Origin: Nocardiopsis ganjiahuensis DSM 45031 | GTDB lineage: Bacteria; Actinomycetota; Actinomycetes; Streptosporangiales; Streptosporangiaceae | Length of the DNA stretch: 64,000 nucleotides | Assembly: GCF_000341085.1 (NCBI RefSeq) | Contig: NZ_ANBA01000011.1 | Coordinates: 1-64,000, forward strand | Direction: 5' to 3' | Shown here: positions 25,787-33,164 of the stretch, in pieces | How the letters are laid out: each line of letters starts with the position of its first letter | Numbering within the stretch: the stretch's first letter is position 1 | The notes under the pieces: model-generated | What the model saw: the letters and a program-made list of their open reading frames with translations, nothing else | What the model was told of the DNA's origin: nothing | Databases searched by the model: none | Made by a program: the position numbers and the translations under genes

Positions 25787-26518
25787 TCACAGGGCCGCGG
25801 CGAGGTCCCGGGCCCGGACCAGGACCGCCGAGCGGTTGCCGACCTTGACCCGCTCCAGCGCCCTGACCCCCTCCGGCAGCGGCACCCGGCGCGTCCGCGC
25901 CGTCACGACCACCACCGCGCGCCGGGGCAGGACCCGGCCCATCGAGGCGAGCAGTCCCCGGATCGGATCCTCCTCCGGGGCCCCGCCCTCCCAGTGGGTC
26001 ATCTCCCCGTAGGGGACGTCGGTGACCACGAGGTCGGCGTCGACCGGTTCGGTCAGTCCGAAGACGTCGGCGACCGCGGAGTCGTGCGGGAGGTCACCGC
26101 CCATGGCGGCCAGGCCGGCGGCCAGGTCGCGGGCGGCCTCGGCCCGTTCCACGAACGCCACCCGGCCGAAGTCCCGCGCCGAACGGCGCAGCTCCTGCTC
26201 CCGCTCGGCCAGCCCCGCCCCGGTCAGCAGCTCCAGGTTGCGCGCGGCGATGCCCACGGCGTCCTCGTCCACGTCCGTGGCGCGTACGTGCGTCAGCCGG
26301 TCCCGGTGGAGCAGGCCCAGCACCGCCACGAGGTAACCGCTGCCGCAGCAGGGGTCCCACAGCCGCACCCGGTCGCCCTCGACGTGCACCATCGCCCGCT
26401 GGAGGAGCTCACTCGCCAGTCTCACGGGAAAGCCCGGGTAGCCGGGCGCGGACCGCAACACCTGTCCGCTCGCCAACGCCGAGTGGTCCGTACGCTCGGT
26501 GGCGTACCGGTAGCTCAC
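25787..26518 (-). CDS. AviRa-like rRNA methyltransferase
   Basis: A 243-residue SAM-dependent methyltransferase. The N-terminal YRYATERTDHSALASGQVL and PGFP-like GYPGFPVRLASELLQRA blocks precede the SAM loop LWDPCCGSGYLVAVL, then RATDVDEDAVGIAARNLELL, and the catalytic-site-like VVTDVPYGEMTHWEG. This order resembles AviRa, the 23S rRNA (G2535) N-methyltransferase giving avilamycin resistance; the resemblance is from memory of the family and no orthosomycin genes are in the window. The GTG at 26518 follows GAGAGGGACG; the longer reading from 26620 runs into the tRNA-Asp gene. Confidence 0.75.
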   Translation of the reverse strand: MSYRYATERTDHSALASGQVLRSAPGYPGFPVRLASELLQRAMVHVEGDRVRLWDPCCGSGYLVAVLGLLHRDRLTHVRATDVDEDAVGIAARNLELLTGAGLAEREQELRRSARDFGRVAFVERAEAARDLAAGLAAMGGDLPHDSAVADVFGLTEPVDADLVVTDVPYGEMTHWEGGAPEEDPIRGLLASMGRVLPRRAVVVVTARTRRVPLPEGVRALERVKVGNRSAVLVRARDLAAAL

Positions 26519-26547
26519 AACCGTCCCTCTCGTTTCCCCGACAACGC

Positions 26548-26580
26548 CGAAGGCCCGGTGTCTGGGACACCGGGCCTTCG
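26548..26580. terminator. Terminator of tRNA-Asp
   Basis: Perfect 15-bp arms CGAAGGCCCGGTGTC (26548-26562) and GACACCGGGCCTTCG (26566-26580) around TGG, six bases beyond the tRNA-Asp 3' end. Confidence 0.8.
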
Positions 26581-26586
26581 ATGATG

Positions 26587-26661
26587 CGGTCCTGACGGGA
26601 TTTGAACCCGCGGCCTCCACCTTGACAGGGTGGCGAGCACTCCTAACTGCTCCACAGGACC
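26587..26661 (-). tRNA. tRNA-Asp (GTC)
   Basis: A 75-base cloverleaf on the reverse strand: acceptor GGTCCTG/CAGGACC with discriminator G, D-arm GAGC/GCTC, anticodon stem CCACC/GGTGG with loop CTGTCAA (anticodon GTC), and T-arm GCGGG/CCCGT around TTCAAAT. CCA is not encoded. An identical copy is at 54647-54721. Confidence 0.96.
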
Positions 26662-26760
26662 TCGTTGCGTGTACAACTCTAGCGCGACTTCGGAGTACTT
26701 CGCACCTTCGCCGAAATAGAGTGGTTCACGACGCATCCGAAACCACGAGAGGACCCCTGC

Positions 26761-27168
26761 GTGAGCGACTCGTCCGCCCCCCTTCCCTCCGGCCCGGACT
26801 CCACGCGGGTCGACCGTTGGCTGTGGGCGGTACGCCTCGTCAAGACACGCGCCGACGCAGCCCAGGCCTGCCGCGGCGGGCACGTGCGGGTCAACGACCG
26901 CCCGGCCAAACCGGCCACGACGGTCAAGGCCGGCGACCAGGTCAGGGTCCGCCTGCACGGCACCACGCGCATCATCGACGTGAGCCACGTCATTCTGAAG
27001 CGGGTCGCCGCCCCGGTCGCCGCCCGCTGCTACGTCGACCGCACCCCCGCCCAGCCGGCGCAGGCCACCGCGCCGGTGATCCGGCGGGACCGCGGCGCTG
27101 GCCGCCCCACCAAGCGGGACCGGCGCCAGCTGGAGAAACTCCGCACGGACTTCCCGCCCCAGGCCTGA
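26761..27168 (+). CDS. S4-domain RNA-binding protein (Hsp15-like)
   Basis: A 135-residue basic protein with an N-terminal S4 domain (residues 14-70): TRVDRWLWAVRLVKTRADAAQACRGGHVRVNDRPAKPATTVKAGDQV. This is the RlmB-free, stand-alone type related to E. coli Hsp15 (HslR), which binds nascent-chain-bearing 50S subunits after heat stress. The C-terminus is Arg/Lys/Ala-rich and likely contacts rRNA. Start is the GTG at 26761 behind GAGAGGA. It is followed 40 bases later by the phosphotransferase-like gene, possibly an operon. Confidence 0.88.
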   Translation: MSDSSAPLPSGPDSTRVDRWLWAVRLVKTRADAAQACRGGHVRVNDRPAKPATTVKAGDQVRVRLHGTTRIIDVSHVILKRVAAPVAARCYVDRTPAQPAQATAPVIRRDRGAGRPTKRDRRQLEKLRTDFPPQA

Positions 27169-27208
27169 GTCCTCGCGGCACCCCCCACAACAGAACCAGG
27201 AGCCCTCC

Positions 27209-27922
27209 GTGGCCCTCCCCTCCCCTCTGGCCTCCGGACGCGACGCGGAGGTGTTCGCCCTGGACGAGCACCGGGTGCTGCGCCGCTACCGGTACTTCTG
27301 CGACACCGCCCCCGAGGCCGCCGCCATGGAGCACGCGGCAGCGCACGGTTTCCCCGTACCCGAGGTGCACCGGGCCGAGGGCAGCGAGCTGGAGATGGAG
27401 CGCCTGTACGGCCCCACGATGCTCGACGCCTCCCTGGACGGGCAGATCACGCCCGAGGAGGCGAGCCGGGTCCTCGCGGAGCTCCACGAACGCCTCCACG
27501 CCCTTCCGCCCCGCCCGGGCGGTGCCGGCGGCCGCCTCCTGCACATGGATCTGCACCCGGGCAACGTCGTCCTCACACCGAAGGGCCCGGTGGTGATCGA
27601 CTGGACCAACGCCCGCGACGGAGACCCGGACCTGGACCTGGCACTGACCGCGCTGCTGCTGGCCCTGATCGGCGAGAGCGGACCGCCGCCCCTGGCCCGG
27701 CTGGCCGCCGCGTGCCTGGAGCCCTACGCGGGGCACGTCAAGGGCGACCCGACCCGGCTCGTCGACGAGGTGGTCGCGCTGCGCGCCGACGACCCCAACC
27801 TCACCGAGGAGGAGGTCGCCCTGCTCCCCCGCGCCGCGGACCTCGTCCGCCGGGCCCGGGCCGCGCGGACCCGGCCGGAGGACGGGTCGACGGAGGTGGA
27901 CGCACCCCCGGCCCGGGGGTGA
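27209..27922 (+). CDS. Aminoglycoside phosphotransferase-like kinase (APH fold)
   Basis: A 237-residue protein with a compact APH/choline-kinase fold. The N-terminal lobe has VLRRYRYF and the adenine-contacting EMERLYGPTM; the catalytic loop is LLHMDLHPGNVVL (H-x-D-x-x-x-x-N) and the metal-binding VVIDWTNA follows (D-x-W variant of DFG). Length is a little short of resistance enzymes (about 260-300), and such proteins usually phosphorylate unknown small molecules. The GTG at 27209 follows AGGAG. Confidence 0.85.
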   Translation: MALPSPLASGRDAEVFALDEHRVLRRYRYFCDTAPEAAAMEHAAAHGFPVPEVHRAEGSELEMERLYGPTMLDASLDGQITPEEASRVLAELHERLHALPPRPGGAGGRLLHMDLHPGNVVLTPKGPVVIDWTNARDGDPDLDLALTALLLALIGESGPPPLARLAAACLEPYAGHVKGDPTRLVDEVVALRADDPNLTEEEVALLPRAADLVRRARAARTRPEDGSTEVDAPPARG

Positions 27923-28026
27923 CCGGACCCTCTCGGAACCGCGTCCTCGCACACCCGAGATCCACCCGGCCGGCCCGGCAGAATCGGCCTCACCACCGAC
28001 ACCGCGACGGAAAGTGAGGCCGCAAC

Positions 28027-28545
28027 ATGGCACAGGAGACGCAGGAGCGCAGACGGCTCGCCGCGTTGGAGGGGCCCGACCGCCCCGGAGCGGTACGCGC
28101 GGCCACCGCGGTCTGGACGGGCGCCGTGGCCCTGGGCGCAGCCGAGGCAGCCGTGTTCGCGCGGGGCCTGCTGGCCGAAGGCGTCCCCTGGGAGGAGCTG
28201 CTGCCCGGCCTGGGCGTGCGCGCGCTGGTCTACGCCGTGGTCCTGGCCGTGGTCGCGTTCTTCCACCGGGGACACCGCTGGGCCCGCTGGGCACTGGCTC
28301 TCGGGCTCGGGATCGTGGGCACGCTCAGTCTCGTCTCCGAGCCGGTCGGCTGGCTGCTGCAGGGCGAGGCGATCGACGGGCTCCCGGAACCGACCCCGCA
28401 GTTCGTGGCGATCGCGGTGCTGCGCACCCTGCACCTGGTCGCGGTGGCCGTCGGGCTGGTGCTGATGTTCCGGCCCGACGCCAACGCCTTCTTCCGCGCC
28501 CGGAACCGATCCGGAGCCGCCAGGCCTGGGCGGAACGCTCCCTAG
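28027..28545 (+). CDS. Four-span integral membrane protein, unknown function
   Basis: A 172-residue protein with four hydrophobic segments: AVWTGAVALGAAEAAVFARG, ALVYAVVLAVVAFF, WALALGLGIVGTLSLVSEPVGWLL and LRTLHLVAVAVGLVLMF. The N-terminus and the C-terminal Arg/Gly tail are probably cytoplasmic. No family recognised. Its stop overlaps by four bases the stop of the convergent hydrolase, so no terminator separates the two. Confidence 0.75.
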   Translation: MAQETQERRRLAALEGPDRPGAVRAATAVWTGAVALGAAEAAVFARGLLAEGVPWEELLPGLGVRALVYAVVLAVVAFFHRGHRWARWALALGLGIVGTLSLVSEPVGWLLQGEAIDGLPEPTPQFVAIAVLRTLHLVAVAVGLVLMFRPDANAFFRARNRSGAARPGRNAP

Positions 28546-29363
28546 AGCGGGTGGCGGGCCAGGAAGGACAGGACCGCCTCGGTGGCCTTGGGCGCGGCCT
28601 CGTGCAGGTAGCCGTGGCGGGCCCCGGGCAGGGACAACAGCTCCGCACCGGGGATGCGCCCGGCGAGCAGCTCGGCGTTGGCCACCGGGGTGAGTTCGTC
28701 GTCCTCGCCGTGCACCACCAGCGTCGGCGCCTGGATACGGGGCAGCAGGTCCCAGCCGTCGTGCTTGAGGCTGGCCTCGTAGTGGCGGCGCTGGGCGCGC
28801 AGCGGGTTGCGGGGCAGGACGCGGGTGACCGCCTCCGGGTTCGCCTCGGCCCACTCCGGTGTGTAGAAGAGCGGACCGATCAGGGCGCGTCCCTCCTCGC
28901 CACTGGCCTTGCGCAGCGCGAGGGACGCGTGCCGGGGGCGCTCGACCTCGTGTTCTCCGCCGGGCGCGGTGGCACCGAGCACGAGGGCGCCGACCCGTTC
29001 GGGAGCGATCGAGGCGAGGGTCTGGGCGACCTTCCCGCCCATGGAGAAACCGTAGACGTGCGCGCGTCCGGCTCCGAGGTCGTCCAGGACCGCGAGGACG
29101 TCCCGGGCCAGCAGCTCCATGCTGTACGCCCGGTCGAGGGGCGCGTCGCTGCCGCCGGTACCGCGCAGGTCCACGCGCACCACCCGGTGGTGTTCGGCGA
29201 GGTCCTCGTACACCCCCTCCCACATCTCGTGGTCGAGGGACTGTCCGTGGACGAGCAGCAGGGTCTCTCCCGCGCCATGGACGTCGTACCAGATCCGGGT
29301 TCCGTCAGCGGCGGTCGCGTGGTTCACGCCAACGGACACTACCCGACAAACCAGGCGCCCCAC
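28542..29363 (-). CDS. Alpha/beta-fold hydrolase
   Basis: A hydrolase of up to 273 residues with the canonical order: oxyanion-hole LLLVHGQSLDHEMWEG, DLRGTGGSDAP, nucleophile elbow YGFSMGGKVA (Ser), acid VVHGEDDELTPV (Asp) and base GARHGYLHE (His). This matches 3-oxoadipate-enol-lactonase/haloperoxidase-like family members; substrate unknown. The start is uncertain: GTGs at 29363, 29339 and 29327 are in frame, none with a strong ribosome site; the conserved fold begins at NHATAADGTRIWY, so the true protein may be 12 residues shorter. The upstream membrane-protein gene ends at 29383 on the same strand. Confidence 0.88.
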   Translation of the reverse strand: MGRLVCRVVSVGVNHATAADGTRIWYDVHGAGETLLLVHGQSLDHEMWEGVYEDLAEHHRVVRVDLRGTGGSDAPLDRAYSMELLARDVLAVLDDLGAGRAHVYGFSMGGKVAQTLASIAPERVGALVLGATAPGGEHEVERPRHASLALRKASGEEGRALIGPLFYTPEWAEANPEAVTRVLPRNPLRAQRRHYEASLKHDGWDLLPRIQAPTLVVHGEDDELTPVANAELLAGRIPGAELLSLPGARHGYLHEAAPKATEAVLSFLARHPL

Positions 29364-29382
29364 CGAGTCGGGGCCGGAGGCT

Positions 29383-29934
29383 CTACGTCTTGTAGTGGCC
29401 CTCCCTGATCTCCTTGTTGGCGCTCAGACCGATCACCGCGCACGCCACGACCATGACGAACACCCCGGACCCCGCGGACACACTGGTGGGGGACAGCGAC
29501 GGGAGCCAGGCGAAGAAGTACAGGACCGGCGTCAGGTAGGACAGGACTCCGGTCGTCACCAGCACGCCCTTGGACGCGCCCCGGAGACAGGCCAGCGAAA
29601 GGCACAACAGGACCACGAGCGCCGCGAAGGCGAGCATGAACAGCCACTGGGCCTCTCCCACGGCTTCGCCGAACAGGAGCCAGCCGGTGGCATAGCCGTC
29701 CAGCGGCTGCGCGCTGACCTCGCCCTCCTCCCAGAAGCGCACCCCTCCCCCGCTGCGGACCCACGGCAGCGCCATACACAGGAACAGGGAGATCGCGCCA
29801 GCGGCGTAGGCCGCCGTCCGGGCCCGATCCGCAGGGGCGTCCGTCCTGTCGTGCTCGACGCGCATCTCCAGAAGATGCAACCGCTTCCGGAGCTTCGCGA
29901 CATCACCGACTACGTCTGAGTTTTCCTGTGGCAA
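29383..29934 (-). CDS. Membrane protein with N-terminal coiled segment, unknown function
   Basis: A 183-residue protein. An N-terminal charged heptad-like segment (VGDVAKLRKRLHLLEMRVEHDR) precedes four spans: AAYAAGAISLFLCMALPW, WLFMLAFAALVVLLCLSLACL, VLVTTGVLSYLTPVLYFFAWL and GVFVMVVACAVIGL. I choose the TTG at 29934 because AGGAGG lies exactly five bases upstream; the longer frame from 30117 is low-complexity. A signal-free, possibly mechanosensing or stress membrane protein, but no family is recognised. Precedes the hydrolase by about 20-55 bases. Confidence 0.7.
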   Translation of the reverse strand: MPQENSDVVGDVAKLRKRLHLLEMRVEHDRTDAPADRARTAAYAAGAISLFLCMALPWVRSGGGVRFWEEGEVSAQPLDGYATGWLLFGEAVGEAQWLFMLAFAALVVLLCLSLACLRGASKGVLVTTGVLSYLTPVLYFFAWLPSLSPTSVSAGSGVFVMVVACAVIGLSANKEIREGHYKT

Positions 29935-30140
29935 GGGAGCCTCCTGTCGCGGTGGGAAAAGGAACACAGGGGTAGACACCGGCCGCGGCGGGCCGGTTCG
30001 CTCCGCGCCCCGGGCCGATGCCCTCCCGTTCGTGATCTCTCGTGACCTCGCTCCGCGAACCAAACCCTGGGCTCCGAGCATCTCCCCAGGTCCCATCGTC
30101 TGCGGGGTGGGGCCCACACGACCCGGCCGAAGGAGCGCGC

Positions 30141-31073
30141 ATGAGTTCCCCCGTCATCGCCACCGACAGCGATCAGGGCCCTCGGCCGAGCCAACAGGAC
30201 GCCTGCTCCCACCGGTTCGAACCCGACTCCGGCGGCTGGCGGGCCACCGTGGCCGACGGGTTCGGCGACCACCCCGACACCGGTGAGGCCGCCCAGCTCG
30301 CCGCGGACACCGCCACCGCCGCACCGGGTGAGGCCCTGGACGCCGTCCTGGCCGCCGCGCGGGCGATCACCCTGACCCACCCCGGAACCGACTGCGTGCT
30401 GGCCCACGCCCGCCAGGACGCCCCCGACGACCCCATAGACATCGCGTGGGTCGGTGACTGCCGGGTCTGGACCTGGAGTCCCGGGGGAGGGCTGCGCCAG
30501 CACACCCGGGACCACACCCACGGGCAGGAGCTGCGCGACCTGCGGGTCTCGGAGGACCTCGCCCGGATCGGCGACCACGCGGTCACCACCTCCGTGGCCA
30601 CCGCCGCCCTCGACGACGTCGGCACCGCCACCGCACCCGCGGCCGACCTCACCCTGTTCACCTGCGACGGCATCCATGACTACGTGGACCGGCGGCTGCT
30701 GGCCGAACTCGTCGCCGAACACGCCCACGACCCCGACACCCTGGTGCGGGTCCTGGTGGACGCCGCCCGCGAGGCGGAGAGCACCGACAACGCCACCGCC
30801 CTGGTGATCGGGCTGCCCCCGCGGCCGACCGGCCCCGGCTGCCACCGGACGCGGCAGGAACGCCTCCTGGACGGCCTGGAGGGCTTCGGCGGGACGGGCT
30901 TCGGGGCCCACCTCCCCGAGGACTCGGAGTACCTGCTGCGCACCCTCGCCGAGGACCGCGCCGCCGGGATCGCCTGCGACCGCTTCCTCCTGCGCGACGG
31001 CACCACCTACTGGTGCACGAAGGACTCCGACCACACCGACCACCACGTGAGCTGGCACGGCGTCACCTGGTGA
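30141..31073 (+). CDS. PP2C-like protein phosphatase with C-terminal extension
   Basis: A 310-residue protein. Divergent PPM/PP2C motifs are in order: SDQGPRPSQQDACSH (motif 1, R..NQD-like), TVADGFGDHPDTGEAA (motif 2, normally VADGMGGH), DIAWVGDCRVWTW (GDSRxY), LFTCDGIHDYVDRRLL (CSDGL..) and STDNATALVIGL (DNxT). The metal-binding Asp residues are kept. After about residue 230 a separate C-terminal region, ending CKDSDHTD-like WCTKDSDHTDHHVSWHG, is not part of PP2C and I do not recognise it. Start ATG at 30141 follows GAAGGAG. It may counteract a Ser/Thr kinase; a kinase lies at 5.6-7.3 kb but not adjacent. Confidence 0.82.
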   Translation: MSSPVIATDSDQGPRPSQQDACSHRFEPDSGGWRATVADGFGDHPDTGEAAQLAADTATAAPGEALDAVLAAARAITLTHPGTDCVLAHARQDAPDDPIDIAWVGDCRVWTWSPGGGLRQHTRDHTHGQELRDLRVSEDLARIGDHAVTTSVATAALDDVGTATAPAADLTLFTCDGIHDYVDRRLLAELVAEHAHDPDTLVRVLVDAAREAESTDNATALVIGLPPRPTGPGCHRTRQERLLDGLEGFGGTGFGAHLPEDSEYLLRTLAEDRAAGIACDRFLLRDGTTYWCTKDSDHTDHHVSWHGVTW

Positions 31074-31175
31074 GACCCGGCCGGGGTGCGGGGCCGCCGG
31101 AGACCGGGCCCCACCCGGCGCACACCGTCACCGAGAGGACGTCCGGCACCGCGGAAGGTTACTTCCCCCGACCTC

Positions 31176-31212
31176 TTGAAAACAAAAATTCAATCTGTTC
31201 AAATAGATTCAA
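31176..31212. promoter_or_regulatory. AT-rich promoter/operator of the TetR-monooxygenase operon
   Basis: TTGAA and TTCAA half-sites are arranged as overlapping dyads: TTGAAaacaaaaaTTCAA (31176-31193) and TTCAATCT...AGATTCAA (31189-31212, one mismatch). The patch is far more AT-rich than its surroundings, and TTGAAA at 31176 could be a -35 element. Likely the autoregulatory site of the TetR protein at 31258. Confidence 0.55.
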
Positions 31213-31257
31213 GACGGCGGGGGTTCCGCCGCCGAGACCGAGAAGAGGGGACCGGCC

Positions 31258-31890
31258 ATGCCCGCCGCCTTCACAGAGGCCGAACGCACCCGGATCACCG
31301 AGCTGCTGCTCACCAACGGGGAACGACTGTTCACCACCCAAGGCCTGCGCAAGACCTCCCTGGAGGACCTGGTCAGCGGCACCGGCATCGCCAAGAGCAG
31401 CTTCTACCAGTTCTTCGCCGCCAAGGAGGCCCTCTACCTGGAGCTGATGATGCGGCAGTCAGCCGCCGTCAAGCGTGAGGTCGTCGACGAGGCCCTGCTC
31501 AGCACGGAGGACGTCCGCGAAGGGCTGCGCCGCTTCCTGCACGCCACCCTCCGCCGACTGGACTCCGACCCGCTCTACCGGCGCCTCATGACCCATCCCG
31601 AGGAGATGGCGGCCGTCATGCGAAGGCTCGGCACCGCCGACCCCTCGGCCGTCTCCGCCTTCACCGCCTCGCCCGACAACCCGGCCCGGGCACTCGTGGA
31701 CTTCATCACCCACCGCCAGACGGAGGGCGACCTCCCCGACCACGACCCCGCGGTGATCGTCGGCGTGATCCAGGCGGTCCTCGTGCTGCCGATCAACCGG
31801 GAGCTCCTCGGAGACCCCGCCCTCCTCCCCCAGATCCAGGACCTGCTGGTCGACATCGTCGCCGCGGGACTCACCCCCCGGAAGGACTGA
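31258..31890 (+). CDS. TetR/AcrR-family transcriptional regulator
   Basis: A 210-residue regulator with helix-turn-helix at about residues 8-52: RITELLLTNGERLFTTQGLRKTSLEDLVSGTGIAKSSFYQFFAAKEALY. The C-terminal domain contains HPEEMAAVMRRLG, a segment common to a TetR subgroup adjacent to flavin monooxygenases. It is followed after five bases by the FAD-dependent monooxygenase and preceded by an AT-rich dyad region, so it probably represses both genes and responds to the monooxygenase substrate. Confidence 0.9.
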   Translation: MPAAFTEAERTRITELLLTNGERLFTTQGLRKTSLEDLVSGTGIAKSSFYQFFAAKEALYLELMMRQSAAVKREVVDEALLSTEDVREGLRRFLHATLRRLDSDPLYRRLMTHPEEMAAVMRRLGTADPSAVSAFTASPDNPARALVDFITHRQTEGDLPDHDPAVIVGVIQAVLVLPINRELLGDPALLPQIQDLLVDIVAAGLTPRKD

Positions 31891-31895
31891 CCGCC

Positions 31896-33083
31896 ATGAC
31901 CGCCAACGGCACCTCACCGTCGGACACCAGGAGCGCTCTCATCGTCGGCGGAGGCATCGCCGGCCTGGCCGCGGCGCTGCGCCTGCACCAGGCGGGCTGG
32001 CGCGTGCGGATCGTCGAGCGCGCCGCCCGGCGCCGCGGCGGCGGGTACGCCGTCTCCTTCGCGGGAATCGGCTACGACGCCGCCGAGCGGATGGGCGTCC
32101 TACCCGACCTGCTCGACCGGCACATCACCCCGGACACCCTGGTCTACGTCAAGAAGAACGGGGCCGACTCGTTCTCCGTGCCCGGCCCGACCGTGCGGGC
32201 GATGTCGGGGGAGCGCAACCTCAACCTGCTGCGGGGCGACATCGAGGACGTGCTCCACCAGAAGGTGCGCGACCACGCCGAGATCACCTTCGGCACCACC
32301 GTCGAGCGCGTCGACCAGTACGCCGACGGCGTGCGCGCCACGCTCAGCGACGGCACCGAGGCCACCGCCGACCTGCTCATCGGCGCCGACGGACTGCACT
32401 CGACCACCCGCTCCCAGGTCTTCGGCCCGGAGTCGGAGTACCGCCGCGACCTGCGGCACATGGTCGGCGTGTTCATGCTCGACCGCCTGCCCGAGGGCCT
32501 GGAGCCCGGCGCCACCGCCTCGGTGACCGACACCGGCCGCACCCTGGCCGTCATCGACCTGGGTGAGAACGGGGCCGCGGCGTTCTTCGGCTACCGCTCG
32601 GAGGAGTCCGACCGCGAACTCGCCGAGGGCCCGCACACCGCGATCCCGCGCGCCTACGGGGACATGGGCTGGGTGGCGCCCCAGGTGCTGGACCAGCTCA
32701 CCGCCGCCGAGGACGTGTACTTCGACACCGTCAGCCAGATGGAGGTGGACGGATGGAGCCGCGGCCGGGTGGTCCTGCTGGGTGACGCCGCCTGGTGCGT
32801 GACCCTCTTCGCCGGATACGGCTCGGCCCTGGCCGTCGGCGGCGCGGACGCCCTGGGCACCGCCCTGGAGGAGCACCCGGACGACATCCCGGCGGCCCTG
32901 GCCGCCTGGGAGGGCCGGATCCGCCCGGAGGCCGAGCGCAAGCAGCGCCTGGGCCGCCAGGTCAAGGGGCTGTACGCGCCGAAGGACCCGTTCCGGCTGT
33001 GGCTGCGCGACCTGCCGCTGCGCATGGCCTCGAACCCGCTGATGAGCCGGTTCCTCCAGCGCCGCCTCCAGATCCGCGGCTGA
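31896..33083 (+). CDS. FAD-dependent monooxygenase (PHBH/TetX-like)
   Basis: A 395-residue class A flavoprotein hydroxylase. It shows the ADP-binding loop ALIVGGGIAGLAAALRL (GxGxxG), the RDIEDVL-like NLLRGDIEDVL segment, DLLIGADGLHSTTR (the DG motif) and GRVVLLGDAAWCVTLFAGYGSALAVGGADAL (the GD motif, with P replaced by TLFAGYG). It uses NAD(P)H and O2 to hydroxylate an unknown, probably aromatic or polyketide-like, molecule. Co-transcribed with the TetR gene five bases upstream, suggesting inducible detoxification or resistance. Confidence 0.9.
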   Translation: MTANGTSPSDTRSALIVGGGIAGLAAALRLHQAGWRVRIVERAARRRGGGYAVSFAGIGYDAAERMGVLPDLLDRHITPDTLVYVKKNGADSFSVPGPTVRAMSGERNLNLLRGDIEDVLHQKVRDHAEITFGTTVERVDQYADGVRATLSDGTEATADLLIGADGLHSTTRSQVFGPESEYRRDLRHMVGVFMLDRLPEGLEPGATASVTDTGRTLAVIDLGENGAAAFFGYRSEESDRELAEGPHTAIPRAYGDMGWVAPQVLDQLTAAEDVYFDTVSQMEVDGWSRGRVVLLGDAAWCVTLFAGYGSALAVGGADALGTALEEHPDDIPAALAAWEGRIRPEAERKQRLGRQVKGLYAPKDPFRLWLRDLPLRMASNPLMSRFLQRRLQIRG

Positions 33084-33164
33084 CACCGGCCGATCCTCTG
33101 CCCGGGCGGGTGGCGGAGCGGACCGCAGGAAGGCTCCGTGGACCGCCCTTTCGGACGGAGCACG

